Shown here: one piece after another, positions 16,652-24,579 of the stretch
Layout of the letters: every line of letters starts with the position of its first letter
How positions within the stretch are numbered: position 1 is the stretch's first letter
Assembly: GCF_008312895.1 (NCBI RefSeq)
Contig: NZ_VSSP01000015.1
Location: 19,157 to 83,156 of the forward strand
Direction of reading: 5' to 3'
Length of the DNA: 64,000 bases
Origin: Luteimonas suaedae
GTDB lineage: Bacteria > Pseudomonadota > Gammaproteobacteria > Xanthomonadales > Xanthomonadaceae
Notes under the pieces: generated by a model
What the model saw: only the letters and a program-made list of their open reading frames with translations
Database searches by the model: none
What the model was told of the DNA's origin: nothing
Program-made: the position numbers and the translations under genes

Positions 16652-19078
16652 TCACTGGCAGGCTTCGCAGGCCTCCGGGTTCTCCAGTGAGCAGGCGATG
16701 GCGTCGGTGGGCGCGACCTCCGGTTTTGGCGCCTCGGCCGCGATACCGCCGATGGTCGCCTTGGCGATCTTGGTCGCCGGCCGCGAGCGCAGGTAGTACG
16801 TGGTCTTGATGCCGCGCTTCCAGGCATGCATGTACATCGACGACAGCGCGCCGATCTTCGGGCTCTCCATGAACAGGTTGAGCGACTGGCTCTGGTCGAT
16901 GAAGGCGCCGCGCTCGGCGGCCATGTCGATCAGTGCGCGCATCGGCAGTTCCCAGGCGGTGCGATAGATCGCGCGCAGCACGTCCGGGATCTCGGCCACG
17001 CCCTGGATCGAGCCCTCGGCGCGCTTGATCGCTTCGCGCATCTCCGACGTCCACAGGCCCAGCTTCTTCAGCTCCTCGACCAGGTAGCGGTTGACCTGCA
17101 GGAAGTCGCCCGACAGCGTTTCGCGCTTGAACAGGTTGCTGACCTGCGGCTCGATGCATTCGTAGCAGCCGGCGATCGAGGCGATGGTGGCGGTCGGCGC
17201 GATCGCGATCAGCAGCGAGTTGCGCAGGCCGTGCTCGCGGATGCGCGCACGCAGCGCCTCCCAGCGCCCGGTGTCCGCCGGCGTCACGCCCCAGGCATCG
17301 AACTGCAGCGCGCCGTCGGCGGCGCGGGTGTCGGCGAAGGACGGGTGGCGGCCGCGTTCGACGGCCAGCTCGCACGAGGTCTCCAGCGCGTGGAAGTAGA
17401 TCTCCTCGGCGATGCGCGCCGACAGCGCCCGCGCCTGCTCGCCGTCGAACGGCAGCCGCAGACGGAAGAACACGTCCTGCAGGCCCATGCAGCCCAGGCC
17501 GACCGGGCGCCAGCGCAGGTTGCCGCGGCGCGCGGACTCGATCGGATAGAAGTTGAGGTCGATGACGCGGTCGAGCTGGCGCACCGCCAGGCGCACGGTC
17601 TCGGCCAGCTTGTCGAAATCGAACTGCCCGTCGTCGTCGAAATGCCGGGCCAGGTTGATCGAGCCGAGATTGCAGACCGCGGTCTCCTCGGCCGAGGTGA
17701 TCTCGAGGATCTCGGTACACAGGTTCGACAGATGGATCACGTTGCCGGCCTTTGCGGTCTGGTTGCCGGCGCGGTTGCAGGTGTCCTTGAAGGTCATCCA
17801 GCCGTTGCCGGTCTGCGCCAGGGTGCGCATCATCCGCGCATACAGCTCGCGCGCCTTGACCGTGCGCACCGCCTTGCCCTGCTGCTCGGCCTGCACGTAG
17901 GCGCGCTCGAACGCCTCGCCGTACAGGTCGGTGAGCGCCGGCACCACGCGCGGATCGAACAGCGACCACTCGGCGTCGGCCTCGACCCGCTGCATGAACA
18001 GGTCGGGGATCCAGTTGGCGAGGTTGAGGTTATGGGTGCGGCGCGCGTCGTCGCCGGTGTTGTCGCGCAGCTCCAGGAATTCCTCGACGTCGGCGTGCCA
18101 GGGCTCCAGGTACACGCAGGCCGCGCCCTTCCGTTTTCCACCCTGATTGACCGCCGACACCGAGGAATCGAGCGTCTTCAACCACGGCACGATGCCGTTG
18201 GAGTGGCCGTTGGTCGACTTGATCAGCGATCCGCGCGAACGCACCCGGGTGTAGCTGACGCCGATGCCGCCGCTGAACTTCGACAGCTGGGCGATGTCGC
18301 CGTAGCGCTGGTAGATCGACTCCAGCGTGTCCTGCGGCGAGTCGAGCAGGAAACAGCTCGACAGCTGCTCGTGGGTGGTGCCGGAGTTGAACAACGTCGG
18401 CGAACTCGGCAGGTAGTCCAGCTGCCCCATGCGCCGGTACAGCGCCAGCGCCTCGGGCACGTCCTCGCTCAGCGCGCAGGCGATGCGCATGAAGAACTGT
18501 TGCGGGGTCTCGAGGACCTTGCGCGCATGCGGATGGCGCAGCAGGTAGCGGTCGTACAACGTGCGCAGGCCGAAGTAGTCGAAGCCCATGTCCAGCGCCG
18601 GGTCGATGGCGTCGTTGAGCTTGCGCGCGTTGGTCTGCACGAAGTCGAGCAGGCGGTCGTTGATCAGGCCGAGTTCGTGGCCGCGCATCACCGACTGCGA
18701 GAAGGCGTGGATCTCCTGTCCCATCACCTCCTTGCCGATCACGTTGGCCAGCAGGCGCGCGGCCAGGCGGCTGTACTCGGGCTCCTCGGCGGTCAGCAGC
18801 GCCGCGGTGCGGATCGACAGCTCGTCGAGTTCGCGGGTGCTGGCGCCGTCGTAGAGGCCGGAGATGGTGCGCGTGGCCACGCGCATCGGATCGATCGCGT
18901 GCAGCCCTTCGCAGCAGCGCTGTACCGCGCGCACGATCTTGTTGAGGTCGACCGGCTCGCGGCTGCCGTTGCGCTTGGTCACGTGCATCGCGGTGGCGGT
19001 GGGCGGCGGGGTCAGCAGGAAGGACGGATCCTGCTGCGCGGCCGGTTCGACGGTCGCGACGGCGTCGTTCTGGTTCAT
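16652..19078 (-). CDS. nrdA: Class Ia ribonucleotide reductase alpha subunit
   Basis: The catalytic large subunit, about 808 residues, reduces ribonucleoside diphosphates. An N-terminal ATP-cone (MHVTKRNGSREPVDLNKIV) gives allosteric control. Active-site elements are SSPTLFNSGT, LSSCFL (first redox Cys), HLSNLCTEI (radical Cys and Glu) and VCNLGSINL (second Cys). The C-terminal tail has CSLENPEACEACQ, the Cys pair that shuttles reducing power. The start at 19078 has GGAG nine bases upstream; an in-frame ATG at 19093 has none. A cobalamin riboswitch lies upstream, implying that B12 shuts this B12-independent enzyme off, as known where a B12-dependent reductase also exists. That second enzyme is not in this window. 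Confidence 0.96.
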   Translation of the reverse strand: MNQNDAVATVEPAAQQDPSFLLTPPPTATAMHVTKRNGSREPVDLNKIVRAVQRCCEGLHAIDPMRVATRTISGLYDGASTRELDELSIRTAALLTAEEPEYSRLAARLLANVIGKEVMGQEIHAFSQSVMRGHELGLINDRLLDFVQTNARKLNDAIDPALDMGFDYFGLRTLYDRYLLRHPHARKVLETPQQFFMRIACALSEDVPEALALYRRMGQLDYLPSSPTLFNSGTTHEQLSSCFLLDSPQDTLESIYQRYGDIAQLSKFSGGIGVSYTRVRSRGSLIKSTNGHSNGIVPWLKTLDSSVSAVNQGGKRKGAACVYLEPWHADVEEFLELRDNTGDDARRTHNLNLANWIPDLFMQRVEADAEWSLFDPRVVPALTDLYGEAFERAYVQAEQQGKAVRTVKARELYARMMRTLAQTGNGWMTFKDTCNRAGNQTAKAGNVIHLSNLCTEILEITSAEETAVCNLGSINLARHFDDDGQFDFDKLAETVRLAVRQLDRVIDLNFYPIESARRGNLRWRPVGLGCMGLQDVFFRLRLPFDGEQARALSARIAEEIYFHALETSCELAVERGRHPSFADTRAADGALQFDAWGVTPADTGRWEALRARIREHGLRNSLLIAIAPTATIASIAGCYECIEPQVSNLFKRETLSGDFLQVNRYLVEELKKLGLWTSEMREAIKRAEGSIQGVAEIPDVLRAIYRTAWELPMRALIDMAAERGAFIDQSQSLNLFMESPKIGALSSMYMHAWKRGIKTTYYLRSRPATKIAKATIGGIAAEAPKPEVAPTDAIACSLENPEACEACQ

Positions 19079-19324
19079 TTCGGTGTTCTCCATGCGGGAC
19101 GCACAGCCGCCTGACCCGCGCAGGCGGCAGAGGACACGGGCGCGCGACGGCGATGACGTCGTCGCGGCCTCGCCCCCTCGGGCGCGCGGTCTCGTCGCAG
19201 GATGGGAAAGCGGCGTCGCAGCGGTCGCGACCGCATCCGGTGACGGACGGCCGCGCGTCTGCTTCGCCAGCCATCTCCCCCCGGAGAATCCGCAGCCGGC
19301 ACCGCGCGTCGTGCTTCGCGCGGC

Positions 19325-19605
19325 TGTCGGCAGGTCTTCGGACTTACGGGCGGAGCGAAGAGTGAGAAGTGAGGAGTGAGAAACGAGTCAGCGCCCGACG
19401 CGGCCGCCCTGCTTTTACTCGTTTCTCACTCCTCTCCACTCACTCCTGCTTTTCCTAGCCCGCCGCTTCCCGAGGCTGTGCCTCAGTGCTCTGTGGCGGG
19501 GTCGTTCCCAATTACCGCTGCGGGGCAGTGCCGGACTGGCCGCATCCTGGTTCGATGGGCGTCACCGGCTTCCCGTTTTCATCCGGCGGGTAGCGACCGC
19601 CGGAA
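19325..19605 (-). promoter_or_regulatory. Cobalamin riboswitch upstream of nrdA, interrupted by a repeat
   Basis: Read on the minus strand, conserved parts appear in order: GATGAAAACGGGAAGCCGGTG, then CCGGCACTGCCCCGCAGCGG with TAAT, GAGCACTGAGGC, CGGGAAG, and finally the B12 box AAGTCCGAAGACCTGCC (19329-19345). This is the AdoCbl aptamer layout. Between CGGGAAG and the B12 box, the stem CGGGC/GCCCG of a peripheral arm encloses a 98-bp inverted-repeat insertion (19358-19454). About 235-250 bases follow before nrdA, enough for an expression platform; no U-tailed terminator is seen, so control of translation is more likely. Whether the aptamer still folds is untested. Confidence 0.85.
19358..19454. 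repeat. Gene-less inverted repeat of the AGTGAGAAACGAG family inside the riboswitch
   Basis: Left arm 19358-19388 (AGTGAGAAGTGAGGAGTGAG, then AAACGAG) and right arm 19411-19454 (GCTTTTACTCGTTTCTCACT, then CCTCTCCACTCACTCCTG) are imperfect inverted repeats around a 22-base GC-rich loop. The right arm reads CTCGTTTCTCACTCCTC as in nrdB, differing by only one base over about 30 positions. It would form one long hairpin in RNA. Confidence 0.85.
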
Positions 19606-19647
19606 CCGACGACCACAAGATAGTGGGGGAGCCATGATCCGTCAACG

Positions 19648-20061
19648 CTAAATGTGGTGCGCGTCCGTTGCGGCGGGCGGCAACACCATCCGCTGCATCA
19701 GGTGTCGCAGGGTGATGGCGGGATCGGCATCGCAGTGCCCAGTGTGCACGGGCGACATCTGGATGACGGCGCTGCGTCGGGCGGTCAGCGAATGGAAACG
19801 CGCGCGTGGCGGCAATTGCCCGATCGGGCCGCTGCCCGGGCCACCACGACAGACCGCCACGATCGCATCGAGATGGCGGCGCAGGGCGTCGAGGTCGACG
19901 GTCGGGTCGAGCGCGCGCAGCCGTGCCGGCGCCAGCGCGACCGCGGCGTCGAGAAAGCCGAGCGCCGGGCAGGACAGCAGCACGCCGACGTTGACGAACT
20001 CCTCGCGCTCGACCCGCGGCACGACGCGGATCACCGCATAGTCATACAGATGCGCGTGCAC
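19648..20061 (-). CDS. DUF3037 protein, partner of the HipA-like kinase
   Basis: This 137-residue protein begins YDYAVIRVVPRVEREEFVNVGVLL, the hallmark of DUF3037. The function of the family is not established. It is commonly encoded next to a HipA-like kinase, as here, and the two reading frames overlap by 20 bases, so they are translated together. The C-terminus (ATDAHHI) is variable. The gene ends about 43 bases before the start of the riboswitch region on the same strand, so transcription from this pair could run into the riboswitch unless stopped. No terminator is seen. Confidence 0.88.
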   Translation of the reverse strand: MHAHLYDYAVIRVVPRVEREEFVNVGVLLSCPALGFLDAAVALAPARLRALDPTVDLDALRRHLDAIVAVCRGGPGSGPIGQLPPRARFHSLTARRSAVIQMSPVHTGHCDADPAITLRHLMQRMVLPPAATDAHHI

Positions 20062-20815
20062 GCAGGGCCTCCTCCACGAAGACGTGCCGCACCTGCAGGC
20101 GCCGGCACAGGTGCTCGATGTAGCCGTCGCGGCGCGATTGCACCGTCGCGACCTCCGCGGTCTCGTCCAGCCACTCGTCCGGCACCAGGTCGATCGCGCG
20201 CCGGATCAGGGCCTCGTCCAGTGCCGCCGCCATCCGCGCGTCCACCGCTTCCAGCGTGTCCGCGAACGGCAGCAGCACATGGTCGACGATCATCGGGAAT
20301 GGACTAGCAGCCGCCTTGCCGGCGCTGTCCCAGTCGTGGTGGAAGTACAGGGCGGCGCCATGGTCGATCAGCATCAGGCGCTGATGCCAGATCATCAGGT
20401 TCGGATTGCGCGCGGTGCGGTCGACGTTGCTGACATAGGCGTCGAACCAGACGATGGCCGAGGCGAGGTCGCTGTCGGGTCGGTCGGCCACGGGGTCGAA
20501 GGCGATCGCGCCGGGTAGGTAGTCCAGGCCGAGGTTGAGTCCGGCGCTGGCGCGGATCAGCGCCTGGATCTCGGGATCGCCTTCGGTCCGGGCGAGCTCC
20601 GGGTCCAGCGTGATCTTCACGATCTCCGGCACCGGAAGCCCGAGCGAGCGCGCGAGTTCGCCGGCGATCAGTTCGGCCACCAGTGCTCTCGGCCCCTGGC
20701 CGGCGCCACGGAACTTGAGCACGTACATCCCCTCGTCGTCGGCCTCGATCACCGCAGGCAGCGAGCCGCCCTCGCGCAGCGGCGTGACATAGCGGGTGGT
20801 GCGGACCGTTCTCAG
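20042..20815 (-). CDS. HipA-like kinase domain protein
   Basis: The product (about 257 residues) begins at LRTVRTTRYVTPLREGGSLP and shows a kinase-like core: VLKFRGAG (ATP-anchoring Lys), ELIAGELARSLGLPVPEI, the catalytic loop WFDAYVSNVDRTARNPN and the metal-binding LIDHG. Such stand-alone HipA-like proteins pair with DUF3037 and lack the HipB antitoxin. No ATG, GTG or TTG lies at the conserved N-terminus. The best start is a CTG at 20815 with CGGGAG seven bases before it. The first in-frame ATG is much later and would remove part of the core. The substrate and any toxic effect are unknown. Confidence 0.85.
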   Translation of the reverse strand: MRTVRTTRYVTPLREGGSLPAVIEADDEGMYVLKFRGAGQGPRALVAELIAGELARSLGLPVPEIVKITLDPELARTEGDPEIQALIRASAGLNLGLDYLPGAIAFDPVADRPDSDLASAIVWFDAYVSNVDRTARNPNLMIWHQRLMLIDHGAALYFHHDWDSAGKAAASPFPMIVDHVLLPFADTLEAVDARMAAALDEALIRRAIDLVPDEWLDETAEVATVQSRRDGYIEHLCRRLQVRHVFVEEALRARASV

Positions 20816-20973
20816 GGTCGGGCTCCCGAAGGCAGGCCGCAGATGGTACCCGTCGCCGCTGCCGTGCGCCGGGGCGTCGACCGACGGCGCCTCCGCGAGG
20901 CGGCGCCGGTTCCCGAGGCCACCGGCGGTCTGCGGGCGCGGCGCCGCCGGGTCCGGCAGGCGACAATCGCGGC

Positions 20974-21777
20974 ATGGACGCGGACCTGCGCACCCGTCTC
21001 GATGCCTGCGGCGACGGCCTGCACGCGCTGGTGCTGGCCGACGGCCGCGCCGTGATCGCCAAGCGACGCGGCGATGCGCCGGCGGGATTCTTCGCGATGG
21101 AGGCCCATGGCCTGGCGTTGTTGCGCGAAGCGCGTGGGCTGCGGGTTCCGGCCGTGATCGCGCTCGCCGACGACGCGCTGGTGCTCGAGGATCTCGGCCG
21201 CGGCCGGCCGTCGCCAGCGGCCTGGGCGCGCGCCGGACGCGCGCTGGCGCGGCAGCATGCGTGTGCCGCAGACCGTTTCGGTCTCGACCGCGACGGCTGG
21301 TGCGGCAACAGCGCCCAGGCCAACACGCCGATGGCCGACGGCTGGCGCTTCTTCGCCGAATGCCGGCTGCTGCCACAGGCGCGCCGCGCCCGCGACGGCG
21401 GACGCCTCGACCGTGCCGACGTCGCCGCGGTCGAGCGCCTGTGCGCCGCATTGCCGGCACGCATTCCGGCGCAGCCGCCGGCGCTGCTGCACGGCGACCT
21501 GTGGCGCGGCAACCTGCATGCCTGCGGCGACGGCGAGCTGGCGCTGATCGACGCCGGCGCGGTGCATCACGGCTGGGCCGAGGCCGACCTGGCGATGCTG
21601 ACGTTGTTCGGCGAACCGCCGGCGGGCTTCCTCGATGCCTACCACGAGGCGGCGGGCGGCGACGCCGGCTGGCGCGCGCGCGCGCCGCTGTACAACCTCT
21701 ACCACCTGCTCAACCACCTCAACCTGTTCGGCCGCGGCTACCTGGAGGCGGTGCGGCGCGTCCTGCGAGCGCCATGA
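20974..21777 (+). CDS. Fructosamine kinase family protein
   Basis: A 267-residue aminoglycoside-phosphotransferase-fold kinase of the fructosamine-3-kinase group. Visible motifs are the Lys in AVIAKRRG (about residue 30), VLEDLGRG, the catalytic loop LLHGDLWRGNLH (about 172-183) and the metal-binding LIDAGAVHHGWAEADLAM (about 191-208), where the usual DPA is DAG. These enzymes phosphorylate ketoamines on glycated proteins or free ribulosamines so that the sugar leaves. The gene is divergent from the HipA-like gene with 158 bases between them, which must hold both promoters. It ends 171 bases before the convergent PaiB-like gene. Confidence 0.93.
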   Translation: MDADLRTRLDACGDGLHALVLADGRAVIAKRRGDAPAGFFAMEAHGLALLREARGLRVPAVIALADDALVLEDLGRGRPSPAAWARAGRALARQHACAADRFGLDRDGWCGNSAQANTPMADGWRFFAECRLLPQARRARDGGRLDRADVAAVERLCAALPARIPAQPPALLHGDLWRGNLHACGDGELALIDAGAVHHGWAEADLAMLTLFGEPPAGFLDAYHEAAGGDAGWRARAPLYNLYHLLNHLNLFGRGYLEAVRRVLRAP

Positions 21778-21948
21778 ACTCGCGGACGCCGCATTGGCGC
21801 GGCGCGGGCCCGTCGCCGTAGATGCGTCGGTCGGGCGGTAGGTACTGGCATCGGGATCGTCGCCCGCGCAAGCCGGGACGCGAAACAGGCCAAGGCAACG
21901 GCCAGCAGCACGGACGCGAGGTGCGGGTGCCCGGGTCGTTGCCTGCGC

Positions 21949-22542
21949 TCAGTCGCCGCGCATGCGCAGCATCCATTCGCGTAGCTCGGGATCAGGATGT
22001 CCGCCCACGATCTCGTCGAAGGTGCCGGGGGCCTCGTCCTGCCCGAGCTTGAAGGTGGCATGCGTGCGCTCGACATGTGCGCGGAACGCGATGATCCGTT
22101 CGCGCAGCGGTGCATAGCGTGCGCCCATGCGGTCGACCGTCCACGGGTCGGCGCGGCCCGCTTCGAGGTGGCGGGCGAGGCGTTCGAGCGCGTCGTCGGT
22201 CTCGTCGGGTACGAACTCGATCCGGACGTGGAAGCGCGCCACCGCATAGTTCCATGTCGGGCCCCAGGTCGGGTTCGATACCAGCCGCGGCGCGACATAG
22301 CCTTGCGGCCCCTGGAACAGCAGCAGCGCCCGCGGCGCGGCCTGCAGCCCGGCGACCAGCGGATTGCCGCGGGCAAGGTGGCCGAACAGCGAGACGATGC
22401 GGCCGTCGTCGCTGCATTCGGCGAGCAGCGGCAGGGGCGTGGCCGCTGCATCCGCCTCCAGCGGAACGACCCAGGCGAGCGGATAGGCGTTGACCAGGGC
22501 CAGCACGTCTTCGTCGCTGCGCGGGGCGAATGCCGGGCTCAT
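21949..22542 (-). CDS. PaiB-like FMN-binding protein
   Basis: This 197-residue protein matches the PaiB/FMN-binding split-barrel family named after a Bacillus negative regulator of sporulation and protease genes: PLPLLAEC, SLFGHLARGNPL, LLLFQGPQGYVAP and PTWNYAVARFHVRIEF are typical. In proteobacteria it is probably a flavin- or heme-binding protein of unknown role rather than a proven regulator. Its ATG overlaps the stop of the upstream alpha/beta hydrolase gene (ATGA), so the pair is co-translated. Longer reading frames upstream are shadows of the hydrolase gene. Confidence 0.88.
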   Translation of the reverse strand: MSPAFAPRSDEDVLALVNAYPLAWVVPLEADAAATPLPLLAECSDDGRIVSLFGHLARGNPLVAGLQAAPRALLLFQGPQGYVAPRLVSNPTWGPTWNYAVARFHVRIEFVPDETDDALERLARHLEAGRADPWTVDRMGARYAPLRERIIAFRAHVERTHATFKLGQDEAPGTFDEIVGGHPDPELREWMLRMRGD

Positions 22543-23516
22543 GCCGCGAGAAGCCTCGGTTTCAGCCAGCGCGCGGCGTCGTCCAGTGCGCGGTTGCTCA
22601 GGCGGGAGATCGACATCGCCTCGAGGAAGCTGTGGGTCGCGCCCGCGTAGGTGTGGCTCTCGACGTCGACGCCCGCGCTGCGCAGCGCCTCGGCCATGGC
22701 ATGGTTGCCGTCGGCGAGGATGTCGCACTCGGCGACCGCCATGAACGCCGGCGGCAATCCCCGCAGGTCGGCGCGCATGGGGATCGCGAGCGGGTCGTTG
22801 CGGTCGGCGTCGCCGCGCAGGTAGTTGTTCCAGAAACGGCGCATCTCGTCGGCTTCGAGCATGTACGACGGGCCATCGTAGCGTGTCCACGATGCCGTCG
22901 GCCGATCGCTGTAGACGCCGTAGTTGAGCAGCATCGCCGACAGCATCGGCCGGCCGAGGTCACGCAGCCGCAACTGGCTGGCGATGGCGAGGTTGGCGCC
23001 GGCGGAGTCGCCGCCAACGGCGATCCTCGACGTGTCGAGGCCGTGGGTCGCACCGTGCTGGCGCACCCATTCGATCGCGTCCACCGTTTCCTCGATGGCG
23101 CGCGGGAACCTGGCCTCCGGCGACAGGCTGTAGTCCACGGCGACCACCGCGACCCCCGCGCGCGCGGCGTACTCGCGCATCAGGCGGTCATGGGTGTCGA
23201 TGCTGAACATCGTCCAGCCACCACCGTGCAGATAGACCAGCGAAGGCAGGGGGCCGTCGTCGGCATGTGGGCGCAGGATGCGCGCGCGGGTCTGCAGGGC
23301 ACCGATGCGCAGTTCCGGCGACGCGGCCATCTCCGGGCCCCCGCTTGCCCACGGCGCGCGCACCTGTTCGGCGATGCGGCGCGCCTCCGCCAGCGACGCC
23401 GAGGCGAAGTCGGGAAACGCCGCGTACCCGGCGTTCATCCGCTGCAGGAAGACGCGGATCTCCGGATCGACGTCATCCTGGCCTGCGGCATGGGGCTGTT
23501 CGCTGGCACTGCTCAT
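22539..23516 (-). CDS. HSL-type alpha/beta hydrolase (esterase)
   Basis: A 325-residue cytosolic esterase of the hormone-sensitive-lipase group. The oxyanion-hole motif is YLHGGGWTM (about residues 94-102). The nucleophile is in GGDSAGAN (about 168-175). The acid Asp is in AECDILAD (about 263-270) and the base His in GATHSF. It would cleave short-chain esters. It lies divergent from an AraC-type regulator gene with 178 bases between start codons, a common arrangement for a regulator and its target, and is coupled to the PaiB-like gene downstream. Confidence 0.92.
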   Translation of the reverse strand: MSSASEQPHAAGQDDVDPEIRVFLQRMNAGYAAFPDFASASLAEARRIAEQVRAPWASGGPEMAASPELRIGALQTRARILRPHADDGPLPSLVYLHGGGWTMFSIDTHDRLMREYAARAGVAVVAVDYSLSPEARFPRAIEETVDAIEWVRQHGATHGLDTSRIAVGGDSAGANLAIASQLRLRDLGRPMLSAMLLNYGVYSDRPTASWTRYDGPSYMLEADEMRRFWNNYLRGDADRNDPLAIPMRADLRGLPPAFMAVAECDILADGNHAMAEALRSAGVDVESHTYAGATHSFLEAMSISRLSNRALDDAARWLKPRLLAA

Positions 23517-23694
23517 GGCTCCTCCCCTCGGAGGGGAGACGTTACCGTCCCTGGCGCGCCAGCGTCTGGCCGGCGCAGGCCGAAGACTCTTGCGGTCGGG
23601 CCAGATGTGCGCGTGGCCGGGACGGCGGCGTTGCGCGACCGCGGCAATTGCGGTCAGATCGGGTGGAACGACGGGGCATCGGGAGGCCTGCGCG

Positions 23695-24453
23695 GTGAAG
23701 CACAGCCAGGACTATCCACTAAAGGCCAGGCCGATGATCGGGCTCGAGGACGAATACCCGGCCGGTTTCGTCGACCCCAGGCACTGCCATGCGCACGCGC
23801 AGTTCCTGTACGCCTGCGCGGGCGTGATGTCGGTGGTCACCCCGCAGACGAGCTTCGTGATCCCGCCGCAGCGGGCCGTGTGGCTGCCGGCGGAGATGGT
23901 GCACGAGGTATCGTGCCGCGGCGCGGTGTCGCTGCGCACGCTGTACATCGATCCGCTGTACGACACCGACCCGAACAGCTGCCGGGTGCTCGAGGTCTCG
24001 GATTTTCTGAAGGCGCTGGTGCTGGAGGTCGTGAAGTTTCCGGCCGAGTACGACCTGGAGGGTCGAGAGGGCCGGATCGTCCACCTGCTGCTCGACGAGA
24101 TCCGGCGCATGCCGAGCGCTCCCTATCACGTGCCGATGCCCACCGACCCTCGGCTGGTGCGCCTGTGCAAGGCCATCATCGCCAATCCCGCCGACCACCG
24201 CGACATCGATGCGCTGTCGTCGCTGATCGGCATGAGCCGGCGCACGTTCACGCGCGCGTTCAAGCAGGAACTGGGCATGGGATTCGCGCTGTGGCGCCAG
24301 CAGGTCAGGCTGATGGCGGCGGTGTCGCTGCTGGCCGCCGGGCGTACGATCACCTCGGTCGCACTCGAGGTCGGCTACGAGAGTCCGAGCGCCTTCACGG
24401 CGATGTTCCACCGCGCCTTCGGTGAACCGCCGAGCGCCTACGCCTCGCGCTGA
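23695..24453 (+). CDS. AraC-family transcriptional regulator
   Basis: A 252-residue regulator with an N-terminal cupin-type sensor domain (FVDPRHCHAHAQFLYA and FVIPPQRAVWLPAEMVHEV) and a C-terminal double helix-turn-helix of AraC type (RTFTRAFKQELGMGFALWRQQVRL, then ITSVALEVGYESPSAFTAMF). The start is taken as GTG at 23695 because GGGAGG lies eight bases upstream; a TTG or ATG elsewhere fits less well. Divergent orientation suggests that it controls the alpha/beta hydrolase-PaiB operon. The inducer is unknown. Confidence 0.92.
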   Translation: MKHSQDYPLKARPMIGLEDEYPAGFVDPRHCHAHAQFLYACAGVMSVVTPQTSFVIPPQRAVWLPAEMVHEVSCRGAVSLRTLYIDPLYDTDPNSCRVLEVSDFLKALVLEVVKFPAEYDLEGREGRIVHLLLDEIRRMPSAPYHVPMPTDPRLVRLCKAIIANPADHRDIDALSSLIGMSRRTFTRAFKQELGMGFALWRQQVRLMAAVSLLAAGRTITSVALEVGYESPSAFTAMFHRAFGEPPSAYASR

Positions 24454-24579
24454 GCGACGCGGCTCGCGCCGGTGCGGGAATGGCGGAAGCCGTCGCCGGC
24501 GTAGCGCCACGGGCCGGCCAGCAGGTATCGCCGGAGGATGGTTGCGGGGAGGGCGCCGGCGCCGGCCGCCGCGCGATCG

